Source: Pseudomonadota bacterium (lineage in GTDB: Bacteria; Pseudomonadota; Alphaproteobacteria; Sphingomonadales; Sphingomonadaceae). From it: a DNA stretch of 6,425 nucleotides. Below, in pieces: positions 1 to 5,184 of this stretch. Numbering within the stretch: the first letter of the stretch is position 1; each line of letters starts with the position of its first letter. Location: the NCBI GenBank assembly GCA_023386515.1, contig JAEWJQ010000228.1, positions 1 to 6,425 of the forward strand. The letters are read 5' to 3'. The notes under the pieces are model-generated. The model saw nothing but the letters and a program-made list of their open reading frames with translations. It was not told the DNA's origin and did not search any database. Both the position numbers and the translations under genes were made by a program.

Positions 1-1
1 G

Positions 2-1531
2 TCAATACGCCCGCGCCAGCAGCACCCGCTCGACCGCCGGTGCGCCGGTGAACACGCACGCCCCCTCGATCGCGCCCTGCCCGTGCGGCGCGTTGCGGAG
101 CGTCAGCTTCAGCGTCTTCAGCCGCTCGACCACCGCGTCCAGCGCGGCACCCGTCGGTTTCGACCAGCGCACGTCCACCCAGCCCGGATTCTTCACGCCC
201 TCTGCAAAATGCGCCTCGACCGCCGCCCAGTCGTCGACCGGCGTGATCGCCGCCTTCAACCGCGCCGTCGCTTCGTCATGCAGCCCGCGCTGGATCGCGA
301 CGAGCAGATCGGCGACCCCGCCGACGAAGTCGCCGCGCGCCTGCACCTGGCTGTCGAGCTTGCCGTCCTCGCGGTACAGCCGGTCGCGGCGGATCACCGA
401 CACGTTGCCGCCGGCCATGTCGCGGCCGCCGATCTCGATCACCACCGGCGCGCCCGTCTTGACCCAGCCCCAGCGCTTGGTCGCCGCCTTGGTCGCCTTG
501 ACGTCGACCAGCACGCGCAGCGGCTCGCCGAAGGCGCTCAGCTTGGCCAGTTCCGCCTGGATGTCGCGCGCATAATCGAGCAGCGCCGCGTCCTCCGGCT
601 GGTCGCGCAGCATCGGCACGATCACCACCTGCCACGGCGCCAGCCGCGGCGGTACGCGCAGCCCGTCGTCGTCGCCATGGGTCATGATCAGCCCGCCGAT
701 CATCCGCGTCGACATGCCCCAACTGATCGTCTGCGCCGGTTCCAGCCCGCCTTCGGCGTTCTGGAAGCGGATGTTCTGCGCCTCGGCGAAATGCGTGCCG
801 AGGAAATGGCTGGTGCCGGCCTGCAGCGCCTTGCCGTCCTGCATCATCGCCTCGATCGACCAGGTCTCGACCGCGCCGGGGAAACGCTCGTTCTCCGGCT
901 TCTCGCCCGCGATCACCGGCATCGCCGCACAATCCTCGGCGAAGCTGCGGTAGAGTTCCAGCGCCTTCATCGTCTCGGCGCGCGCCTGTTCGGCGCTGGC
1001 ATAGGCGGCATGGCCCTCCTGCCACAGGAATTCGGCGGTGCGCAGGAACATGCGCGTGCGCATCTCCCAACGCACGACATTGGCCCATTGGTTGATCTGC
1101 ACCGGCAGGTCGCGCCACGATTGCACCCAGCGCGCAAAGGCGGCGCCGATCACAGTCTCCGACGTCGGCCGGACGATCAGCGGCTCCTCCAGCTTCGCCT
1201 CGGGATCGGGCATCAGCCCGCCCTTGCCGTCCGGCACCAGCCGATGGTGCGTGACCACCGCCATCTCCTTGGCGAAGCCCTCGACATGCTCCGCCTCCTT
1301 TTCGAAATAGGACAGCGGAATGAACAGCGGGAAATAAGTGTTGTCGTAGCCGAGGCCGCGGATGCGGTCGTCGAGCAGCCGCTGCATCCGCTCCCAGATG
1401 CCATAGCCCCAGGGCCGCATCACCATGCAGCCGCGCACCCCCGATTCCTCGGCCATGTCGGCCTCGGCGATGACGGACTGATACCAGGCGGCGAAGTCGG
1501 CGGCGCGGGTGACGGACAGGGCGTGCTTCAT
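2..1531 (-). CDS. proS: Prolyl-tRNA synthetase, archaeal/eukaryotic-like architecture (class II aaRS)
   Basis: This cytoplasmic enzyme joins L-proline to tRNA-Pro using ATP. The 509-residue protein is complete. The class II core is readable: motif 1 around residues 57-72 (GYDNTYFPLFIP), the proline-pocket RPTSE at 121-125, motif 2 at about 154-176 (RWE ... RTAEFLWQEGHAA), the LQAGTSHFLG stretch at 236-245, and motif 3 at 272-276 (GMSTR) followed by HGDD. The anticodon-binding domain spans about 298-415. A C-terminal domain follows and ends in RAY, the Tyr terminus typical of the archaeal/eukaryotic-like class. There is no editing (INS) insertion between motifs 2 and 3, so this is not the long bacterial form. 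Three of the four expected zinc-ligand cysteines are missing: WS at 456-457 instead of WC, no Cys at the second position, and CVFT at 492-495 instead of CxxC. The start is ATG with AGGCGG 5 nt upstream (1537-1542). The stop is at the window edge. The family call is very secure; the class assignment is from recognition. Confidence 0.97.
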   Translation of the reverse strand: MKHALSVTRAADFAAWYQSVIAEADMAEESGVRGCMVMRPWGYGIWERMQRLLDDRIRGLGYDNTYFPLFIPLSYFEKEAEHVEGFAKEMAVVTHHRLVPDGKGGLMPDPEAKLEEPLIVRPTSETVIGAAFARWVQSWRDLPVQINQWANVVRWEMRTRMFLRTAEFLWQEGHAAYASAEQARAETMKALELYRSFAEDCAAMPVIAGEKPENERFPGAVETWSIEAMMQDGKALQAGTSHFLGTHFAEAQNIRFQNAEGGLEPAQTISWGMSTRMIGGLIMTHGDDDGLRVPPRLAPWQVVIVPMLRDQPEDAALLDYARDIQAELAKLSAFGEPLRVLVDVKATKAATKRWGWVKTGAPVVIEIGGRDMAGGNVSVIRRDRLYREDGKLDSQVQARGDFVGGVADLLVAIQRGLHDEATARLKAAITPVDDWAAVEAHFAEGVKNPGWVDVRWSKPTGAALDAVVERLKTLKLTLRNAPHGQGAIEGACVFTGAPAVERVLLARAY

Positions 1532-1562
1532 GCCGACCGCCTAGCCAAAGCCGCCCGACCCG

Positions 1563-1964
1563 TCACCCCCCTGCGGTGCGATCGCTGCCGGCCGACAGCG
1601 GGTGCGCGACGCGATAGTCGGCCGGCACGGGACGCGGTCGATGATCGAACTGGCCGATGACGAACAGGGCGGCCACGATCGCGACCGCCACGGCCCAGCC
1701 ATAGCGATCGATCAGCGGAATCGGCGAGCGTCCGAGTTCGGCCTCGACCTCGGACGGGTCGAGCTCATGGCCGCGGCCGCAGATCTCGCAGCCCTGATGG
1801 TAGGTCTTGCTGACCGGCCAGCGGCACAACCACAGGATGTGCCACAGCCGATAGGACAGCCAGCGGACGAAGGTGCGATCCTTCTCGCACGTCGAGCAGT
1901 ACAACACGCCGACCGATCCGAGCGCGATGACGACTGTCTTCGCCCCCCAGGTAATGAAGAACAT
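1563..1964 (-). CDS. Small zinc-ribbon membrane-anchored protein, function unknown
   Basis: This is a 133-residue protein. The N-terminus MFFITWGAKT resembles the start of small zinc-ribbon proteins (zinc-ribbon_15-like) that begin MFFIWG and carry two CxxC knuckles. Here the knuckles are C23-S-T-C26 and C59-E-I-C62, separated by an aromatic and basic stretch (RWLSYRLWHILWLCRWP), and they probably bind one zinc ion. An acidic linker (about 67-78) leads to one hydrophobic segment at about 88-105 (YGWAVAVAIVAALFVIGQF), followed by a short Pro/Arg tail. The likely topology is a ribbon at the membrane surface with a single C-terminal anchor. GAGG at 1971-1974 lies 6 nt before the ATG and supports this start. 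The stop is 31 nt upstream of the proS ATG on the same strand, so the two genes may share a transcript. No biochemical role can be assigned. The family resemblance is from memory, not a search. Confidence 0.82.
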   Translation of the reverse strand: MFFITWGAKTVVIALGSVGVLYCSTCEKDRTFVRWLSYRLWHILWLCRWPVSKTYHQGCEICGRGHELDPSEVEAELGRSPIPLIDRYGWAVAVAIVAALFVIGQFDHRPRPVPADYRVAHPLSAGSDRTAGG

Positions 1965-1991
1965 CCTTTGCCTCGTCCGCTGTACCCCTCC

Positions 1992-2007
1992 TCCATCATA
2001 GGATGGA
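1992..2007. promoter_or_regulatory. Inverted repeat TCCATC-ATAG-GATGGA in divergent promoter region
   Basis: Two perfect 6-bp arms surround a 4-nt centre, 28 nt upstream of the zinc-ribbon gene's ATG (minus strand) and about 75 nt upstream of the plus-strand gene. Read on the minus strand it contains TATGAT, which could be a -10 element for the zinc-ribbon/proS transcript, but no convincing -35 lies 16-18 nt further up. It could be an operator, a 5' leader hairpin or chance. Confidence 0.35.
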
Positions 2008-2024
2008 ATGGGCGCGGCCGGTCG

Positions 2025-2042
2025 GGATCGCGGGCACGATCC
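2025..2042. promoter_or_regulatory. Inverted repeat GGATCG-N6-CGATCC, operator-like
   Basis: Perfect 6-bp arms flank a 6-nt spacer (CGGGCA). The repeat lies just upstream of the TATATT at 2051-2056 and covers the place where a -35 box for the plus-strand gene would be (about 2028-2033), which itself shows no sigma-70 match. That position suits a dimeric regulator. No specific regulator can be named. Confidence 0.35.
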
Positions 2043-2050
2043 GCGTGTGC

Positions 2051-2056
2051 TATATT
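2051..2056 (+). promoter_or_regulatory. Possible -10 element (TATATT) for the 186-aa gene
   Basis: TATATT is the main A+T-rich hexamer in an otherwise GC-rich upstream region, 24 nt before the ATG at 2081. It would give a leader of roughly 15-20 nt that contains the AAGAGG ribosome-binding site (2067-2072). No good -35 hexamer is seen, so promoter class and strength are open. Confidence 0.4.
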
Positions 2057-2080
2057 GATAACACGGAAGAGGGGGGCATC

Positions 2081-2641
2081 ATGGACGACGTCACGAGTCA
2101 CTTGAGCCGGCGCATCGCGCGGCTCGAACGCCGCAACCGCTTCGTCGTCGCGATCGCCGCGATCAGCACGATCGCCGCGGTCGGCGCCGCCGTCGCCGGG
2201 CGGGCGACCGCCGCTCAGGCCGATGCCGGGATCCACGACGTCTTGCGCGTCCGCGCGCTCGATGTCGTCGACGCGCATGGCATCACCAGGGTGAAGATCG
2301 CGGCGCCGCTGCCGCATGCGATCGTCGCCGGACGTCAGCTTCGCAGCCGCGGCGGCCGTCCGGAGGACACGATGTCGGGCATGCTGCTGTTCGATGCGGA
2401 GGGGCAGGAGCGCAGCGGCTATGCCACCGTCGATCACGGCTATTCCAATGTGCTGCTGACGCTCGACGACAAGACGCGACAGCATGCGATGTTCATCGCC
2501 GAGCCGACCGGCGCGACCACCCTGCGCCTGTTCAACGGCGATACCCGCGACCGGCTCGACCTCGGCATGGACGAGGATGGACCCTCGCTGACGATGGTCC
2601 GGCACGGCGAGCAGATCTACCGGCTGCCGCCGCGGCCCTGA
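2081..2641 (+). CDS. Membrane-anchored protein with beta-strand 'D-x-x-G-x-x-R' repeats, function unknown
   Basis: This is a 186-residue protein. A short basic, coiled-coil-like N-terminus (SRRIARLERRNR, 9-20) precedes a single hydrophobic segment at about 21-40, ending near an AxA-type site (ATAAQA, 42-47). It is therefore a signal anchor or signal peptide with a periplasmic remainder. The remainder has repeated strand-turn units: LDVVDAHGITRVKI (60-73), MLLFDAEGQERSGY (101-114), LLTLDDKTRQHAMF (125-138), LRLFNGDTRDRLDL (148-161) and a final LGMDEDGPSLTM (161-172). Such units occur in many uncharacterised bacterial proteins that carry a coiled-coil and membrane anchor before a short beta-repeat domain. 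ATG at 2081 was chosen over an in-frame ATG at 2003 because AAGAGG lies 8 nt upstream and a TATATT box (2051-2056) falls between the two. The gene is monocistronic, divergent from the zinc-ribbon gene and convergent with the 61-aa gene. No enzyme motif is visible. Confidence 0.85.
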   Translation: MDDVTSHLSRRIARLERRNRFVVAIAAISTIAAVGAAVAGRATAAQADAGIHDVLRVRALDVVDAHGITRVKIAAPLPHAIVAGRQLRSRGGRPEDTMSGMLLFDAEGQERSGYATVDHGYSNVLLTLDDKTRQHAMFIAEPTGATTLRLFNGDTRDRLDLGMDEDGPSLTMVRHGEQIYRLPPRP

Positions 2642-2657
2642 TTCGCAGGGCCGGCGG
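2627..2657. terminator. Candidate bidirectional hairpin between convergent genes
   Basis: GGCCCTG (2634-2640), loop ATTCG and CAGGGCC (2646-2652) form a perfect 7-bp stem. C2633-G2653 extends it to 8 bp, and further GC pairing is possible with small bulges out to about 2627/2657. It overlaps the TGA of the plus-strand gene (2639-2641) and starts a few nt past the TGA of the minus-strand gene (2663-2665). There is no T-tract on either side, so it is not a textbook intrinsic terminator. It may instead block the polymerase or protect the 3' ends of both messages. Confidence 0.5.
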
Positions 2658-2662
2658 AGCGG

Positions 2663-2848
2663 TCAGGCGCCGTTGATCTTCTGAACCGTGTTGTCGCTGT
2701 CGCCCTTGTCGGCGGCATGGTCGCTTGCGGCCTTCTTCGCGCCCGTCCGTGTGCCGCCGCCACGCCCGGTCCCCAGGCTGCCGCGCGCATGGTCGCCACC
2801 CTTTGCGGTCACCGCACCCGGATTCCCGCCAGCACCTTTCTGAGCCAT
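2663..2848 (-). CDS. 61-aa Gly/Lys-rich, probably disordered, putative stress-induced small protein
   Basis: The protein (MAQKGAGGNPGAVTAKGGDH...) is rich in Gly, Ala, Lys, Asp and Thr, has no Cys, Trp, Tyr or Phe, and has no hydrophobic segment. It is probably intrinsically disordered and cytosolic. It recalls KGG-type small general-stress proteins only in composition; I do not recognise a family. ATG at 2848 is preferred over an in-frame GTG at 2857 because GGAG lies 8 nt before the ATG (in ACGGAGTGACGGCG), whereas the GTG falls inside that ribosome-binding site. A sigma-EcfG-like promoter (2878-2902) lies immediately upstream and would give a leader of about 20-25 nt. The presence of promoter, ribosome-binding site and short leader in the right order is the best evidence that this small frame is a real gene. 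It is convergent with the 186-aa gene, with 21 nt between the stops. Confidence 0.68.
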   Translation of the reverse strand: MAQKGAGGNPGAVTAKGGDHARGSLGTGRGGGTRTGAKKAASDHAADKGDSDNTVQKINGA

Positions 2849-2877
2849 CGCCGTCACTCCGTTGCAAGGATGGCATC

Positions 2878-2902
2878 AACCGGCCCGACCGTTCGGCGTT
2901 CC
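2878..2902 (-). promoter_or_regulatory. Putative sigma-EcfG (general stress response) promoter
   Basis: On the minus strand GGAAC (2898-2902) is followed after exactly 16 nt by GGTT (2878-2881). The alphaproteobacterial EcfG consensus is GGAAC, 16-17 nt, then CGTT, so this is a match at 8 of 9 fixed positions with correct spacing. Transcription would begin near 2870, leaving a short leader that contains the GGAG ribosome-binding site of the 61-aa gene. This implies PhyR/NepR/EcfG control of that gene. The motif match is seen directly; the control is inferred. Confidence 0.6.
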
Positions 2903-2913
2903 CAGCAATTACA

Positions 2914-2927
2914 GTGACTTAGATCAA
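2914..2927 (-). promoter_or_regulatory. Weak FNR/FixK-like box (TTGATCTAAGTCAC)
   Basis: On the minus strand TTGAT-CTAA-GTCAC has one perfect FNR half-site and a second half matching 3 of 5 positions of ATCAA. It lies about 11 nt upstream of the EcfG-like -35 element, centred near -50 from the inferred start. It sits in a locally A+T-rich patch (2904-2930). It could be an FNR/FixK-family activator site or chance. Confidence 0.22.
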
Positions 2928-3025
2928 TCGTGCGGCGGCGATGGTCGCGCGCCGAGCCTTCGGTCGCGGCCGGTGCCCCCGCATCTCTGCGCGAACTTCG
3001 TCAACTTCGCCCGCCGTCGCGACTG

Positions 3026-3041
3026 GACGGCAGGCGCCGTC
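3026..3041 (-). terminator. Candidate hairpin downstream of the DUF1453-like gene
   Basis: GACGGC-AGGC-GCCGTC is a perfect 6-bp stem with a 4-nt loop, starting 16 nt past the stop codon of the membrane-protein gene. A second, weaker stem (GACCG 3045-3049 / CGGTC 3055-3059) overlaps that stop. Neither has a following T-tract. It may mark the end of the gcvPA-gcvPB-membrane-protein transcript. The rest of 2849-3057 shows no gene that I can support. Confidence 0.35.
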
Positions 3042-3057
3042 GCCGACCGATGGGCGG

Positions 3058-3573
3058 TCAGGTGCGCACGGCCTCGGCCAGCAGGCGCTTGCCGCGCAGG
3101 TACATCTCGATCCGCGTCGCGGTGAACAGGCCCAGTGCCAGCGCCATCAGCATGTCGGTCACCGCCATCGGGTCGAAGCCCATCGCCGCTCCCTCGACGC
3201 CCGCGACCTGCCGCGCGCCAGTGCGCACCGCGACCAATGCCAGCAGGAACAGCATCGCCGCCGGCGATCCCGTCTGGTTGAGGCTGTGCGTCTCGGGATC
3301 GACGGTCAGCCGCATCATCTTGCCGCGCTGCCAGCCCAGCGCCGCGCCCAGGCCGAGCGCGATCAGGCAGAACAGCCAGGCGAGACCATGCGGGGGCTTG
3401 GCGGAGAAGGTCGCGACCAGTGCCACGGCATAGAGCGCCGGCACGATCCACAGCCGCTCCAGCTTCAGCGGCTGCACCCGCCGCATCCGCCGCCAGCGCA
3501 GCGCCATCACCACCGCGATGATCACGGCGGTGACGGCGTAGCTGATCCATCCTTGCGTATCGTGTGTCTGCAT
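3058..3573 (-). CDS. CcdC/DUF1453-like integral membrane protein
   Basis: This 171-residue protein has about five hydrophobic segments: roughly 10-26, 42-57, 64-81, 104-117 and 136-153. Between the first two is a basic cytoplasmic loop leading into PLKLERLWIVPALY. After the third comes GWQRGKMMRLTVDPETHSLNQTGSP, a basic-then-DPET pattern typical of CcdC/DUF1453 proteins. The Bacillus relative lies beside cytochrome c biogenesis genes, but no redox or haem motif is seen here and there is no such context, so the role is unknown. It sits 36 nt downstream of the gcvPB stop on the same strand and is probably read through from gcvPB. The ATG at 3573 is preceded by a G-rich ribosome-binding region (GGGG at 3578-3581 or 3583-3586), part of which lies within the hairpin at 3580-3600. 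The family call is from recognition of the loop pattern and length. Confidence 0.82.
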   Translation of the reverse strand: MQTHDTQGWISYAVTAVIIAVVMALRWRRMRRVQPLKLERLWIVPALYAVALVATFSAKPPHGLAWLFCLIALGLGAALGWQRGKMMRLTVDPETHSLNQTGSPAAMLFLLALVAVRTGARQVAGVEGAAMGFDPMAVTDMLMALALGLFTATRIEMYLRGKRLLAEAVRT

Positions 3574-3579
3574 GAGTCC

Positions 3580-3600
3580 CCACCCCTGTTACCGGGGTGG
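3580..3600 (-). promoter_or_regulatory. Hairpin between gcvPB and the membrane gene, overlapping the latter's ribosome-binding region
   Basis: CCACCCC (3580-3586) and GGGGTGG (3594-3600) form a perfect 7-bp, GC-rich stem with a 7-nt loop. On the minus-strand RNA it begins 9 nt after the gcvPB stop. Its 3' arm carries the GGGG block that precedes the downstream ATG (3573) by 6-9 nt. It may act as a weak or partial terminator after gcvPB, an mRNA-end stabiliser, or a lock on translation of the next gene. There is no T-tract. Confidence 0.5.
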
Positions 3601-3609
3601 AGGCTAGCG

Positions 3610-5184
3610 TTACTCCGCGGCTTGCGCCAGCGGCCGTTCCTTCCACACCAGCACCGGCTTGCGCGCCGCCAGCGTCTCGTCCAGCCGGGCCCGCGGCGCG
3701 AAATGCGGCGCGGTCTTCAGGCTCTGGTCGCCCGCCTTGGCACGTTCCGCCACCGATCGCAGCGCGCCGACGAACTGATCGATCCCCGCCTTCGATTCGG
3801 TCTCCGTCGGCTCGACCAGCATCGCCCCGTGGACGACCAGCGGGAAGTACATGGTCATCGGGTGGAAGCCTTCGTCGATCAGCGCCTTGGCGATGTCGAT
3901 CGTCGAGAATCCCTCGGCCAGGCCCGCATCGCTGAAGATCGCCTCGTGCATGCACGGGCCGCTGCCCGCGAACGGCGCGTCGAGCGTGTCCTCGAGGCTG
4001 CGCAGGATGTAATTGGCGTAGAGCACCGCATCCTCGGCAACCTGGCGCAGGCCGTCGGCACCGTGGCTGAGGATATAGGTCAGCGCGCGGGTGAACATGC
4101 CCATCTGACCGTGGAAGGCGGTCATCCGCCCGAACGTATCGGGATGATCGTCGCCCGCCGTTTCCTCCTCGACCAGCTGGATATGGCCGTCGGCATGGCG
4201 CGCGGTGAAGGGCAGCGGCCCGAACGGCGCCAGCGCCTTGGACAGCACCACGGGCCCAGACCCCGGCCCGCCGCCGCCATGCGGGGTGGAGAAGGTCTTG
4301 TGCAGGTTGATGTGCATCGCGTCGACGCCCAGGTCGCCCGGCCGCACCCGCCCAACGATCGCGTTGAAATTGGCGCCGTCGCAATAGACGTAGCCGCCCG
4401 CGGCATGGACCGCGTCGCTGATCTTCTTGAGGTCGCGCTCGAACAGGCCACAGGTGTTCGGATTGGTGATCATCACCGCCGCCACGTCGGGGCCAAGCCG
4501 CGCCTCCAGCGCCGCTAGGTCGACGCGGCCGTCTGCGGTGGCCGGAATGTCCTCGACCGTGAAGCCGGCGAAGGCAGCGGTAGCGGGGTTGGTGCCATGC
4601 GCGCTCTCCGGCACCAGCACCACCTTGCGATGCCCCTCGCCCCGCTTCTCCAGCGCCGCCTTGATGCACAGGATGCCGCATAGCTCGCCATGCGCGCCCG
4701 CCTTGGGGCTCATCGCGACGCCTTCCATCCCGGTCAGCTCGATCAGCCAGAAGGCGAGCTCGTTGATCACGCCCAGCGCACCCTGCACCGTGTCGACCGG
4801 CTGCAGCGGGTGGACGTCGGCAAATCCGGGCAGCCGCGCCATCTTCTCGTTGAGCCGCGGGTTGTGCTTCATCGTGCACGAGCCGAGCGGGAACAGGCCG
4901 AGGTCGATCGCGTAATTCTGGCGGCTGAGGCGGGTATAGTGGCGGATCGTCTCCGGCTCCGACAATCCGGGCAGGCCGATCGGCGCCTTGCGCGTCAGAT
5001 CGCCGAGCCGCGATCCCGCCACGTCGCCGGCCGGGAAGTCGACGCCGGTCGTCTTGTCGTCGCCGATCTCGAAGATCAGCGCCTCTTCCAGCATCAGCGC
5101 GCGATTGCCGGTGAAGGTCGCCGGCGCCCCGCCGTCCTTCGCCTCGGGCGCGGTCGGCTTCCAGCCGCTCTGGTTGATCGTCAT
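3610..5184 (-). CDS. gcvPB: Glycine dehydrogenase (decarboxylating) subunit 2, catalytic P-protein half
   Basis: With GcvPA this 524-residue protein forms the P-protein of the cytoplasmic glycine cleavage system. It uses pyridoxal phosphate to decarboxylate glycine and load the aminomethyl group onto lipoyl-GcvH. Signatures in order are: TGNRALMLEE (25-34), LFPLGSCTMKHNP (97-109), ESAHGTNPA (193-201), a cofactor-pocket YCDGANFNA (267-275), and HINLHKTFSTPHGGGGPGSG (291-310) with Lys296 as the PLP Schiff-base lysine. The C-terminal tail (about 490-524, APHFAPRARLDE...ARKPVLVW) is of the kind seen in alphaproteobacteria and explains a length slightly above the usual 480-500. Its ATG overlaps the gcvPA TGA as ATGA (5181-5184), which implies translational coupling and matched subunit amounts. 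The gene is complete and shows no key residue loss. Confidence 0.98.
   Translation of the reverse strand: MTINQSGWKPTAPEAKDGGAPATFTGNRALMLEEALIFEIGDDKTTGVDFPAGDVAGSRLGDLTRKAPIGLPGLSEPETIRHYTRLSRQNYAIDLGLFPLGSCTMKHNPRLNEKMARLPGFADVHPLQPVDTVQGALGVINELAFWLIELTGMEGVAMSPKAGAHGELCGILCIKAALEKRGEGHRKVVLVPESAHGTNPATAAFAGFTVEDIPATADGRVDLAALEARLGPDVAAVMITNPNTCGLFERDLKKISDAVHAAGGYVYCDGANFNAIVGRVRPGDLGVDAMHINLHKTFSTPHGGGGPGSGPVVLSKALAPFGPLPFTARHADGHIQLVEEETAGDDHPDTFGRMTAFHGQMGMFTRALTYILSHGADGLRQVAEDAVLYANYILRSLEDTLDAPFAGSGPCMHEAIFSDAGLAEGFSTIDIAKALIDEGFHPMTMYFPLVVHGAMLVEPTETESKAGIDQFVGALRSVAERAKAGDQSLKTAPHFAPRARLDETLAARKPVLVWKERPLAQAAE

Noticed and set aside
83..1660. A 525-codon open frame on the plus strand, antisense to proS.
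   Set aside because: It is extremely rich in Arg, His, Pro and Ala, as expected for an antisense frame in GC-rich coding DNA. proS on the other strand has all class II synthetase motifs.
2003..2080. N-terminal extension of the 186-aa protein from an ATG at 2003.
   Set aside because: No ribosome-binding site precedes it. The ATG at 2081 has AAGAGG 8 nt upstream and a TATATT box in the intervening sequence, and starting there gives a normal membrane-anchor N-terminus.
1712..2605. A 297-codon minus-strand frame spanning the divergent promoter region and the 186-aa gene.
   Set aside because: It crosses the promoter region, is Arg/Asp-rich without recognisable motifs, and conflicts with better-supported genes that have ribosome-binding sites.
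2849..3057. A hidden RNA gene or additional small protein in the longest non-coding gap.
   Set aside because: Apart from the promoter elements and short stems already listed, I found no tRNA-like fold, no convincing ribosome-binding site with ATG and no repeat array. The short frames here are Arg-rich shadows.
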